DNA of 5,750 nucleotides from Lachnospiraceae bacterium UBA3785. Lineage in GTDB: Bacteria; Bacillota; Clostridia; Lachnospirales; Lachnospiraceae. The translations under genes were made by a program, and so were the position numbers. This document shows, one piece after another, positions 1 through 5,750 of the stretch (its first letter is position 1; every line of letters begins with the position of its first letter). The DNA lies in NCBI GenBank assembly GCA_002369495.1, contig DFFD01000192.1, positions 1 to 5,750 on the forward strand, in the 5' to 3' direction. Under the pieces are notes generated by a model. It made no database searches. It was not told the DNA's origin and saw only the letters and a program-made list of their open reading frames with translations.

Positions 1-702
1 AAGTGCGGCGGCTCGGACGGCCTGTCGGGAATCACCGCGAACCCCACAGTAGGAAGGTTCTCAGACCTGATGACCGCGATGGGCGGAACGACGATCCTGA
101 CGGAGGTACCGGAGATGTTCGGCGCGGAGAATTTCCTGATTAACCGCTGCGTGAACACCGCAGTGTTTGAGAAGGCCTCGAACATGCTGAACGGCTTCAA
201 GGACTATTTCATCAGCCACAACGAGGTGGTCTATGACAACCCGAGCCCGGGCAACAAGCAGGGCGGCATCACGACGCTGGAAGACAAGTCCTGCGGCTGC
301 GTCCAGAAGGGCGGTTCCGCCCAGATCGTCGACGTTCTCCGCTATGCGGAGCCGGTCACGAAGAAGGGCCTGAACCTGCTGTCCGGTCCGGGCAACGATC
401 TCGTCAGTGCGACCGACCTCACGGCGGCAGGCGCGCACATGATCCTCTTCACGACAGGCCGCGGCACACCGTTCGGCGCTCCGGCTCCGACCGTCAAGAT
501 CTCGACCAACAATGCTCTCTACAATAAGAAGAGAGGCTGGATCGATTTCAACGCGGGTTCCGTGGCGGACGGCGAATCGCTCGACGCGGCAGGTGACCGC
601 CTGCTCGATTTCGTGATTGAGATCGCGAGCGGCAAAAAGACAAAGTCCGAGGAGCACGGGATCAGGGAGATCTCCATCTTCAAGGACGGTGTAGTCCTGT
701 AA
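1..702 (+). CDS. uxaA: Altronate dehydratase (UxaA), C-terminal part, 5'-truncated by the window
   Basis: The reading frame is open from base 1 to the TAA at 700-702, giving 233 residues with no start in view. The start lies upstream of the window. The protein begins KCGGSDGLSGITANPTVGR, the conserved block of the UxaA/GarD hydrolyase family. It continues with EVPEMFGAE, NPSPGNKQGGITTLE, DVLRYAE, NLLSGPGND and FTTGRGTPFGAPAPTVK, in the order I recall for E. coli UxaA. The NPSPGNK and GGITTLE blocks favour altronate over galactarate dehydratase. Family knowledge: UxaA is an iron-dependent cytoplasmic enzyme that dehydrates D-altronate to 2-keto-3-deoxygluconate in galacturonate (pectin) catabolism. 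The N-terminal SAF-type region and the first part of the catalytic domain are outside the window. An intrinsic terminator follows 17 bases after the stop, so this is the last gene of its unit. uxaB or uxaC may lie upstream, but that is not visible. The substrate is inferred from family resemblance. Confidence 0.9.
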   Translation, partial: KCGGSDGLSGITANPTVGRFSDLMTAMGGTTILTEVPEMFGAENFLINRCVNTAVFEKASNMLNGFKDYFISHNEVVYDNPSPGNKQGGITTLEDKSCGCVQKGGSAQIVDVLRYAEPVTKKGLNLLSGPGNDLVSATDLTAAGAHMILFTTGRGTPFGAPAPTVKISTNNALYNKKRGWIDFNAGSVADGESLDAAGDRLLDFVIEIASGKKTKSEEHGIREISIFKDGVVL

Positions 703-719
703 TAAGATATGTGGCATGG

Positions 720-750
720 GACGGCTTCCGGAAGGAGGCCGTCTTTTTTT
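720..750 (+). terminator. Rho-independent terminator of uxaA
   Basis: A 10-bp stem, GACGGCTTCC (720-729) with GGAGGCCGTC (734-743), contains one T-G wobble and closes a GGAA tetraloop. It is followed by seven T (744-750). It sits 17 bases after the uxaA stop and 10 bases before the lon -35 box, so it separates the two transcription units. Confidence 0.93.
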
Positions 751-760
751 GCGGAACCCC

Positions 761-789
761 TTGACAGAGGGGATTTTATTTTGTATGAT
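761..789 (+). promoter_or_regulatory. Vegetative (sigma-A-type) promoter of lon
   Basis: The -35 box TTGACA (761-766) matches consensus perfectly. It is separated by exactly 17 bases from the -10 box TATGAT (784-789, 5 of 6). The predicted start is near 796, giving a leader of about 68 bases. The predicted start falls inside the CIRCE operator at 791-817. Such a strong promoter implies that the basal level depends on how well the operator is occupied. Confidence 0.88.
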
Positions 790-790
790 A

Positions 791-817
791 TTAGCACTCA
801 ATGAAGGTGAGTGCTGA
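791..817 (+). promoter_or_regulatory. CIRCE operator (HrcA-binding inverted repeat) in front of lon
   Basis: The left arm TTAGCACTC (791-799), a 9-base spacer (800-808) and the right arm GAGTGCTGA (809-817) match the CIRCE consensus TTAGCACTC-N9-GAGTGCTAA at 17 of 18 arm positions. The only difference is A to G at the eighth base of the right arm. The element starts two bases after the -10 box and covers the predicted transcription start, the classical position for repression by HrcA. CIRCE is known as the operator of hrcA-grpE-dnaK and groESL, so its presence here predicts heat-inducible, HrcA-repressed lon. The hrcA gene is not in the window. Confidence 0.93.
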
Positions 818-850
818 TACATAACACGCGCCTCTTGAGACATACCATTT

Positions 851-856
851 AGGAGG
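851..856 (+). promoter_or_regulatory. Ribosome binding site of lon
   Basis: AGGAGG lies 7 bases before the ATG at 864. This decides the start in favour of 864 over the in-frame ATG at 882 (Met7), which has no comparable site. Confidence 0.9.
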
Positions 857-863
857 TAAGAAG

Positions 864-3302
864 ATGAATAAGGAAACACGTATGATTCTCGCCGTCTATG
901 ATACGGTGATCCTCCCGGATGTGGATTATCGTCTTAATATCGGAGAAATCAGCAGTGAGGAGAAGAGCCGCATCAAGATCGACCAGAACCGCGCGGTGAT
1001 CCTCCCCACGAGAACGCTTAAGGACCACCCGCAGCTTTCGGCTGATGATTTCTACCCGCTGGGGACAGCGGCAGACATCATCGACATCACGGAGAACCAG
1101 ATGGGGACCTTCCTGCACATGCACACGCGCGAGAAGGTGGAGGTGACCGGCATCGTGAACGCCGGCGGCATCATCGAGGGCGAGTGCGCACCCGTGGATG
1201 AGATCATGGACGTCACGGTGGAGGGGGAAAAGCAGCTGCTGGCCAGCCTCAAGAAGACCGCGACCGAGATCGCGGAAAATATCCGCGGCGGCCGCTACGC
1301 CATCGAATACTTAAAGACGGTGAAGACCGTCAATGAATTCGCCGCGGCCTTCTGCCAGTTCTTCGACATGACGCCGGAGGAAAAATATGCCCTGCTCGAG
1401 ACAGACTCCTTCAAGGAAAGAGGCAAGCTGATCAATGAGGCGGTACGGCGCTTCAAGGGCACGATCGACCTGCAGGTGGACCTCGCGAACCGGGACGACC
1501 CGGAAGGGCGCTCCTACAAGAAGGCGGCTATCCAGAAGCAGATCGGAATCCTCGAGAAGGAACTCCGCGACATGGAGCCGGAGACCGAGGAGGAAGAAGA
1601 CTCGTTCGCCTACAAGATCGAGCACTGCGGCATGCCGGAGGAGGTCAAAAAGGAAGCCCTGCGCGTCCTCCGTCGCTTCGAGCAGGAGCCGACGAACGGA
1701 GCGGAGTACAATTCGCTCTACGATTACCTTGATTTTATCACTTCCCTGGCATGGACCTGCGGGAAACCCCAGGATATCGACCTTAAGAAGGCCCGGGAGA
1801 TCCTGGACCGCGACCATTACGGGCTGAAGAAAGTCAAGGAGAGGATCCTGCAGCACCTCGCCGTGATCTCCCTGAACGGGAAGCAGAACGGCTCGATCCT
1901 GCTGCTCGTCGGCGCGCCGGGCACCGGCAAGACCTCCATGGGCAAATCCGTGGCGGAGGCGCTGGGCCGCAAGTATGTCCGCATTTCCCTGGGTGGCATC
2001 CGCGACGAGGCGGAGATCCGGGGCCACAGGCGGACTTACATCGGCTCCATGCCGGGCCGCATCATGACCGGCATCAAGAGAGCCGGCGTCATGGATCCGG
2101 TCGTCGTCCTCGACGAGGTTGACAAGATCATGCGGAGCTTCGACGGCGACCCGAGCGCGGCGCTTCTGGAGGTGCTTGATCCGGAGCAGAACAGCACGTT
2201 CAACGACCACTATGTGGATCTGCCCTACGATCTCTCGCATGTGTTTTTCATCTGCACAGCCAACACCTGGGATACGATCCCGCAGCCGCTGCTTGACCGT
2301 ATGGAGGTCATCGAACTGCCGGGTTACACGCCGGTGGAGCATTTCGAGATCGGGAAGCGCCACCTGGTGCCGCAGGCGATCGCGGAGACCGGCCTCACGA
2401 AGGACGATATCCGCTTTACCGACGGGGCAATCAGGAAGATCATCTCGGACTACACGAGCGAAGCCGGCGTCCGCGGGCTGAAGAAGCAGCTCCTGGCGGT
2501 CTGCCGCAAGGCCGCGGTGAAGATCGTGGAGGGCAATTTTACGGCGGAGAATGAAGACACCGAAGAAAAGCCCGCCTCCGCATCCGAAACCGCGCTCGCG
2601 AAGCGGCAGCTGGTCATCCGGGAGAAGGACGTTGAGGATTATCTGGGCAGGAAGAAGGTTAACCACGACAAGATTATGAAGGACGCGCCGGCGGGTGTCG
2701 TCACCGGGCTGGCATGGACGCAGGCCGGCGGCGAGATCCTCTTTATCGAGACGGTCGCGATGAAGGGTACGGGCCAGATTCATCTGACCGGCCAGATCGG
2801 CGACGTCATGAGGGAGTCCGCGGAGACCGCGGTCAGCCTCGTGAAATCCACCTTCATGGAGCAGGGCCTCGAGTTCAAGGACCGCGATATCCACATCCAC
2901 ATCCCGGAAGGCGCGGTTCCGAAGGACGGGCCGTCGGCCGGCATCACGATGTTCACGGCGGTGACCTCGCTCGTGACCGGCAAGCCGGTGAGCCCCTACC
3001 TGGCGATGACCGGCGAGATCTCGCTGCGCGGTCAGGTCCTGCCGATCGGCGGACTGCCGGAGAAGCTGATGGCAGCGGTCCGCTCCGGGATCCGTAAGGT
3101 CCTCATCCCGAAGGACAACGTGAAGGATCTTGAGGACGTGCCGGAGGAGACGAAGGAGAAGCTCGAGATCGTGCCGGTGGCGACCGTGAAGGAAGTCATC
3201 CGGGAAGCGCTCCACATCAAGCTTCCGGAGCGGACGGTGATGCCGTTCGCGAAGGAGGAGAAGAAGGACCAGGGCGGCGTATCCGCGCCGGCCGGGGTTT
3301 AA
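864..3302 (+). CDS. lon: ATP-dependent protease Lon (LonA type)
   Basis: The product has 812 residues, a usual LonA length. Lon is a cytoplasmic homo-oligomeric AAA+ serine protease that degrades misfolded and specific regulatory proteins. Residues 1 to about 200 form a diverged N-terminal substrate-binding domain. A charged helical region follows, with an acidic run (PETEEEED, 239-246). The AAA+ module has Walker A GAPGTGKTS (350-358), Walker B VVVLDE (413-418), sensor-1 Asn467, the arginine finger in LLDRMEV (Arg479) and sensor-2 Arg537 in GVRGLK. The C-terminal protease domain has catalytic Ser691 in PKDGPSAG and Lys734 in GGLPEKLMAA. They are 43 residues apart, as in E. coli (679 and 722). 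A low-complexity stretch around 560-582 (ENEDTEEKPASASE) looks like an insertion before the protease domain. All catalytic residues are intact, so the enzyme should be active. The gene stands alone between two terminators and carries its own promoter with a CIRCE operator. Confidence 0.97.
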   Translation: MNKETRMILAVYDTVILPDVDYRLNIGEISSEEKSRIKIDQNRAVILPTRTLKDHPQLSADDFYPLGTAADIIDITENQMGTFLHMHTREKVEVTGIVNAGGIIEGECAPVDEIMDVTVEGEKQLLASLKKTATEIAENIRGGRYAIEYLKTVKTVNEFAAAFCQFFDMTPEEKYALLETDSFKERGKLINEAVRRFKGTIDLQVDLANRDDPEGRSYKKAAIQKQIGILEKELRDMEPETEEEEDSFAYKIEHCGMPEEVKKEALRVLRRFEQEPTNGAEYNSLYDYLDFITSLAWTCGKPQDIDLKKAREILDRDHYGLKKVKERILQHLAVISLNGKQNGSILLLVGAPGTGKTSMGKSVAEALGRKYVRISLGGIRDEAEIRGHRRTYIGSMPGRIMTGIKRAGVMDPVVVLDEVDKIMRSFDGDPSAALLEVLDPEQNSTFNDHYVDLPYDLSHVFFICTANTWDTIPQPLLDRMEVIELPGYTPVEHFEIGKRHLVPQAIAETGLTKDDIRFTDGAIRKIISDYTSEAGVRGLKKQLLAVCRKAAVKIVEGNFTAENEDTEEKPASASETALAKRQLVIREKDVEDYLGRKKVNHDKIMKDAPAGVVTGLAWTQAGGEILFIETVAMKGTGQIHLTGQIGDVMRESAETAVSLVKSTFMEQGLEFKDRDIHIHIPEGAVPKDGPSAGITMFTAVTSLVTGKPVSPYLAMTGEISLRGQVLPIGGLPEKLMAAVRSGIRKVLIPKDNVKDLEDVPEETKEKLEIVPVATVKEVIREALHIKLPERTVMPFAKEEKKDQGGVSAPAGV

Positions 3303-3312
3303 TAAAGAGCAT

Positions 3313-3357
3313 AAAAAAACTGCCCGAAGCGTGACGCACGCTCCGGGCAGGTTTTTT
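3313..3357. terminator. Bidirectional intrinsic terminator between lon and dapA
   Basis: Arms at 3320-3333 (CTGCCCGAAGCGTG) and 3337-3350 (CACGCTCCGGGCAG) form a 14-bp stem with a single A-C mismatch and a 3-base loop. Seven A (3313-3319) lie on the left and six T (3352-3357) on the right, so it works as a terminator on both strands. It ends lon transcripts 11 bases after the stop and dapA transcripts coming from the other side. Confidence 0.94.
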
Positions 3358-3376
3358 GTGCAGTTTCAGCACGCTC

Positions 3377-3442
3377 AGTCACCGCCGCTTTGCGGCTTGC
3401 TCATGTGGCGGGTCAGAGGCGCTTTGCGCCTTGCCCGTCACA
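3377..3442. repeat. Two diverged 26-bp palindromic repeat units behind dapA
   Basis: Unit A (3377-3402) and unit B (3411-3436) align without gaps at 20 of 26 positions, 34 bases apart. Each contains a perfect 5-bp hairpin with a TTT loop: GCCGC-TTT-GCGGC (3384-3396) and GGCGC-TTT-GCGCC (3418-3430), followed by CTTGC or CCTTGC. The stem differs between units by a swapped base pair (C-G versus G-C), so pairing is preserved. Unit B is enclosed by a further imperfect pairing, TGTGGCGGG (3404-3412) with CCCGTCACA (3434-3442), which includes the dapA stop codon. This resembles REP-like dispersed palindromes. Whether other copies exist in the genome cannot be seen here. Confidence 0.6.
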
Positions 3443-4322
3443 GGCATCCGAAGTCGATCATCGCCTTCTTCAGCGCTTCGACGTGCGTTGGCTCCATCGG
3501 GACCAGCGGCAGGCGCGGGTTTCCGGCTTTTCTGCCCTGAAGGTTCAGCGCGGCCTTGACCGGGATCGGATTGACCTCGGAGAAGAGAGCCCGGATGAGC
3601 GGGAGAGCCCTGAGCTGCAGCTTTGCGGCCTCCTTATATTTTCCGTCGAGGCAGAGCTGCGCAAGGTCGTGTGTCTCCTTCGGGGCGACGCAGGAGAGGA
3701 CGGAGATGACGCCGATGCCGCCGAGGGACATGATGGGGACGATCTGGTCGTCATTTCCCGAATAGACGTCGATGTAATCGCCGGCAAGCTCGATGAGCTG
3801 GGCAACCTGGCTGATATTGCCGGAGGCTTCCTTCACGGCGGCGATATTTTTGACGTTTTTTCCGAGATAGGCGGCCGTCTCCGGCAGGATGTTGGTGCCT
3901 GTCCGGGAGGGCACGTTGTAGAGGATGCAGGGCAGGTTCGTCGACTCCGCGATCGCGGTGTAGGAGGCGATGAGCCCTTTCTGCGTGGTCTTGTTGTAGT
4001 AGGGCGAGACGAGCAGCAGGCCGTCCGCTCCGAGCGCTTCCGCTTCCTTCGACATCATGATCGCGTGGGCGGTGTTGTTGGAGCCGGTTCCGGCTATGAC
4101 CGGGACCCTGTCCGCTGTCTTCTCCACGCAGTAGCGGATCGCCTCAAGGTGCTCGTCATCATCGAGTGTCGGTGCCTCCCCGGTCGTGCCGACCGCGATG
4201 ATCGCGTCTGTATGGTTTGCAATCTGAAACTCGATGAGATCTCCGAAAGCCTCATAGTTGATGCTCCCGTCTTCGTGCATCGGCGTCACGATGGCGACGC
4301 CGGCGCCTTTGAAAATTGCCAT
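3438..4322 (-). CDS. dapA: 4-hydroxy-tetrahydrodipicolinate synthase (DapA)
   Basis: The product has 294 residues, the usual DapA length. It condenses pyruvate with aspartate-4-semialdehyde, the first committed step to diaminopimelate and lysine, in the cytoplasm. It is a single (beta/alpha)8 barrel, usually tetrameric. Visible motifs are GAGVAIVTPM near the N-terminus, GTTGEAPTL (45-53, with Thr46/Thr47), SPYYNK (Tyr109), LYNVPSRTG (Tyr135, Arg140) and the Schiff-base lysine Lys164 in AAVKEASGN. These match E. coli Thr44, Thr45, Tyr107, Tyr133, Arg138 and Lys161. The start MAIFKGAGVA fits the family. It is preceded by an unusual G-only Shine-Dalgarno (GGGGG, 4335-4331), 8 bases from the ATG. 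Positions matching the E. coli lysine-feedback site are partly changed: Ala50, Pro51, Asp55, His58, Asn82, His86 and Tyr108. The gene runs against lon and diverges from purB, with no other dap or lys gene beside it. Confidence 0.96.
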   Translation of the reverse strand: MAIFKGAGVAIVTPMHEDGSINYEAFGDLIEFQIANHTDAIIAVGTTGEAPTLDDDEHLEAIRYCVEKTADRVPVIAGTGSNNTAHAIMMSKEAEALGADGLLLVSPYYNKTTQKGLIASYTAIAESTNLPCILYNVPSRTGTNILPETAAYLGKNVKNIAAVKEASGNISQVAQLIELAGDYIDVYSGNDDQIVPIMSLGGIGVISVLSCVAPKETHDLAQLCLDGKYKEAAKLQLRALPLIRALFSEVNPIPVKAALNLQGRKAGNPRLPLVPMEPTHVEALKKAMIDFGCL

Positions 4323-4330
4323 GGTCTTAA

Positions 4331-4378
4331 CCCCCGTATGATAATTGGTGTGGGGCCGGCCAAACAGCGGCCGGCTGT
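4331..4378 (-). promoter_or_regulatory. dapA leader: GC-rich alternative hairpins and possible Shine-Dalgarno masking
   Basis: On either strand GCCGGCC (4355-4361) and GGCCGGC (4369-4375) form a 7-bp GC-only stem with a 7-base loop. ACAGC (4364-4368) and GCTGT (4374-4378) form a second stem overlapping the first, so the two are mutually exclusive. In the dapA mRNA the CCCC at 4355-4352 could also pair with the GGGGG ribosome binding site at 4335-4331. The leader is short (about 55-60 bases) and contains nothing resembling a lysine riboswitch. A regulatory role is inferred only from these pairings. Confidence 0.35.
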
Positions 4379-4382
4379 CTCT

Positions 4383-4412
4383 ATTCTAGTATAAACCGGC
4401 GGAAAATGTAAC
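4383..4412 (-). promoter_or_regulatory. Candidate dapA promoter
   Basis: On the minus strand, GTTACA (4412-4407, 4 of 6 to TTGACA) is followed after 18 bases by TAGAAT (4388-4383, 5 of 6 to TATAAT). This would start transcription near 4376, at the very base of the leader hairpin. An overlapping TATACT (4393-4388) is an alternative -10 but has no acceptable -35 at normal spacing. The promoter is weak by sequence. Confidence 0.45.
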
Positions 4413-4440
4413 CCCCTTAAGAAAAATGTATTGAAATGTA
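4404..4440. repeat. Three helically phased AAATGTA repeats between dapA and purB
   Basis: AAATGTA occurs at 4404-4410, 4424-4430 and 4434-4440. The spacings are exactly 20 and 10 bases, so all copies lie on one face of the DNA. Two of them are followed by ACC (GTAACC). Read on the minus strand they are TACATTT, lying over the candidate dapA -35 box and just upstream of it. They may be a regulator-binding array, or T-tracts acting as an UP-element or bend. Confidence 0.5.
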
Positions 4441-4465
4441 ACCGGATCGTATCCTGAATTCCTTC

Positions 4466-4494
4466 TTGCGAATCAGCTGCATTTACGGTATGAT
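4466..4494 (+). promoter_or_regulatory. Probable purB promoter
   Basis: TTGCGA (4466-4471, 4 of 6) and TATGAT (4489-4494, 5 of 6) are separated by 17 bases. Transcription would start near 4501, leaving a leader of about 46 bases before the purB ATG. No PurR-type box or purine riboswitch aptamer is evident in the leader. Confidence 0.65.
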
Positions 4495-4526
4495 ATACTA
4501 TGTATGTCTGTGTAAACCCTGACCAT

Positions 4527-4538
4527 GGAAGGAAGAGG
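4527..4538 (+). promoter_or_regulatory. Ribosome binding site of purB
   Basis: The purine-rich run GGAAGGAAGAGG ends 8 bases before the ATG at 4547. The GAGG core (4535-4538) is well placed for this start and excludes the out-of-frame ATG at 4525, which has no such site. Confidence 0.75.
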
Positions 4539-4546
4539 AAATATAA

Positions 4547-5750
4547 ATGAGCGATAATTTTGACCGGTATGTCAGCCCTCTCTCTGAACGCTACGCAAGC
4601 CGCGAGATGCAGGCGGTATTTTCGCCGGACGCGAAGTTTAAGACCTGGCGCAGGCTCTGGATCGCCCTCGCGGAGACCGAGAAGGAGCTCGGCCTCCCGA
4701 TTACCGACGAGCAGATCGAAGAGCTTAAGAGCCATGCGGAGGATATCAACTACGAGGACGCGAAGGCGCGCGAGAAGATCGTCCGCCATGACGTCATGTC
4801 CCACGTCTACGCCTACGGCCTGCAGTGCCCGAAGGCAAAGGGGATCATCCACCTCGGTGCGACCTCCTGCTACGTCGGCGACAACACCGATATCATCCTG
4901 ATGCGGAACGCGCTCGCAATCATCCGCAAAAAGCTTGTGAACGCGATCGCATGCCTCGCGAAGTTCGCGGACGAATACAAGGAGCTGCCGACGCTGGCGT
5001 TTACGCATTTTCAGCCGGCGCAGCCGACGACCGTCGGCAAGCGCGCGACGCTCTGGATCAATGAATTCATGATGGACCTTGACGATCTCGATTATGTCGC
5101 GGGGAGCCTGAAGCTGCTCGGCTGCAAGGGCACGACCGGCACCCAGGCGTCTTTCCTTGAGCTCTTCGAGGGCGACCAGGAAAAGTGCGATAAAATTGAC
5201 CGCATGATCGCCGAGAAGATGGGCTTTGAGGCCTGCTATCCGGTTTCCGGCCAGACCTACTCCCGCAAGGTGGACACCAGGGTCCTGAACGTCCTCGCCG
5301 GGATCGCCGCGAGCGCGACCAAGTTCTCCAACGATATCCGCCTGCTGCAACATTTAAAGGAGGTCGAGGAACCGTTCGAGAAAGGGCAGATTGGCTCGTC
5401 CGCGATGGCTTACAAGAGGAATCCGATGCGCTCGGAGCGCATCGCCAGCCTTTCCCGCTACGTCCTCTGCGACGCGCTGAACCCGGCGATCACGTCCTCG
5501 GTCCAGTGGTTTGAGCGGACGCTCGACGATTCGGCCAACAAGCGCCTCTCGGTGGCTGAGGGCTTCCTCGCCTGCGACGGCATCCTGGACCTGGTGGTCA
5601 ACGTCGTGGACGGCCTGGTCGTCTACCCGAAGGTCATCACGAAGCATCTCATGGCCGAGCTGCCGTTCATGGCGACCGAGAACATCATGATGGATGCGGT
5701 CAAGGCCGGCGGCGACCGCCAGGAGCTGCACGAGCGCATCCGCCAGCTCT
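4547..5750 (+). CDS. purB: Adenylosuccinate lyase (PurB), 3'-truncated by the window
   Basis: The frame is open from the ATG at 4547 to the window end: 401 codons of an expected 475-480 or so. PurB cleaves SAICAR to AICAR plus fumarate, and adenylosuccinate to AMP plus fumarate, in the cytoplasm, usually as a homotetramer. It belongs to the fumarase/aspartase superfamily. Conserved region 1 holds His81 in RHDVMSHV (equivalent to B. subtilis His68). [14 protein letters not shown] lies at 103-116. Region 2 holds His154 in [11 protein letters not shown] (B. subtilis His141). Region 3 is the flexible signature loop [11 protein letters not shown] (283-293) with the catalytic serine. Blocks such as [16 protein letters not shown] and [12 protein letters not shown] resemble the longer, animal-like ADSL type rather than the shorter B. 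subtilis type. The signature loop has Ala288 where I expect Pro. The start is supported by the RBS and by [18 protein letters not shown], typical of the family. It diverges from dapA. Confidence 0.96.
   Translation, partial: MSDNFDRYVSPLSERYASREMQAVFSPDAKFKTWRRLWIALAETEKELGLPITDEQIEELKSHAEDINYEDAKAREKIVRHDVMSHVYAYGLQCPKAKGIIHLGATSCYVGDNTDIILMRNALAIIRKKLVNAIACLAKFADEYKELPTLAFTHFQPAQPTTVGKRATLWINEFMMDLDDLDYVAGSLKLLGCKGTTGTQASFLELFEGDQEKCDKIDRMIAEKMGFEACYPVSGQTYSRKVDTRVLNVLAGIAASATKFSNDIRLLQHLKEVEEPFEKGQIGSSAMAYKRNPMRSERIASLSRYVLCDALNPAITSSVQWFERTLDDSANKRLSVAEGFLACDGILDLVVNVVDGLVVYPKVITKHLMAELPFMATENIMMDAVKAGGDRQELHERIRQL

Noticed and set aside
70..72. ATG at 70 as the start of the first gene
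   Set aside because: The conserved UxaA block KCGGSDG lies upstream in the same frame, which stays open to base 1, so the gene begins outside the window.
61..879. A 272-codon minus-strand open frame opposite uxaA and its terminator
   Set aside because: It is antisense to UxaA and crosses a terminator, a promoter and the CIRCE element. No motif is recognisable.
1311..3215. A 634-codon open frame on the minus strand opposite lon
   Set aside because: It is the antisense of a clearly conserved Lon gene. GC-rich codons suppress stops on the opposite strand. The translation is Arg/Leu/His/Asp-rich with no recognisable domain and no start context.
3390..4394. A 334-codon plus-strand open frame opposite dapA
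   Set aside because: It is a shadow of dapA, whose catalytic motifs are all intact on the minus strand. It also runs through the repeat region and the dapA leader, and has no family resemblance.
4323..4420. Lysine (L-box) riboswitch upstream of dapA
   Set aside because: The region between the candidate promoter and the ATG is only about 55-60 bases, far below the size of an L-box aptamer, and no conserved core is visible.
4488..4498. Small palindrome GTAT-GAT-ATAC at the purB -10 region as an operator
   Set aside because: Four-base arms in an AT-rich -10 region are expected by chance. It is explained by the promoter itself.
4525..4557. A 10-codon mini-ORF overlapping the purB start, a possible leader peptide
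   Set aside because: It has no ribosome binding site of its own, since its purine run lies downstream of its ATG and serves purB. The codons show no regulatory amino-acid run.
4286..5353. A 355-codon minus-strand open frame across the dapA start and opposite purB
   Set aside because: It overlaps two conserved genes and the AT-rich promoter region, and its composition is typical of antisense GC-rich sequence.

Overview
The window looks like a stretch of ordinary chromosome from a GC-rich member of the Bacillota, most likely a Clostridia or Lachnospiraceae-like anaerobe. This is an inference from four things: strong AGGAGG-type ribosome binding sites, a CIRCE (HrcA) operator, the gene families present, and hexuronate catabolism beside housekeeping genes. 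No 16S or other taxonomic marker is present. Coding sequence is GC-rich with many G/C third positions, and the intergenic stretches are more AT-rich.

Layout: (1) 1-702 is the 3' part of an altronate dehydratase gene (uxaA), closed by an intrinsic terminator at 720-750. (2) 761-3302 is a single-gene unit for the ATP-dependent protease Lon. It has a near-consensus sigma-A-type promoter (TTGACA-N17-TATGAT), directly followed by a nearly perfect CIRCE inverted repeat. (3) 3303-3437 is a convergent intergenic region. It holds a bidirectional terminator and two diverged copies of a small palindromic repeat. (4) 3438-4322 on the minus strand is dapA (4-hydroxy-tetrahydrodipicolinate synthase). (5) 4323-4546 is a divergent control region between dapA and purB, with a GC-rich leader hairpin, three helically phased AAATGTA repeats and the purB promoter. 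(6) 4547-5750 is the first 401 codons of purB (adenylosuccinate lyase), cut by the window end. There is no gene-free stretch longer than about 225 bases.

The genes do not form one pathway. UxaA feeds hexuronate carbon into the KDG branch, Lon handles protein quality control, DapA commits aspartate semialdehyde to lysine and diaminopimelate, and PurB acts twice around purine synthesis. Each has its own promoter or terminator, so they read as independent transcription units.

I found no mobile element, CRISPR array, RNA gene or evident novel multi-gene system. The most interesting signals are regulatory: the CIRCE operator on lon, the covarying hairpin repeats behind dapA, and the phased repeats and possible leader structure in front of dapA.
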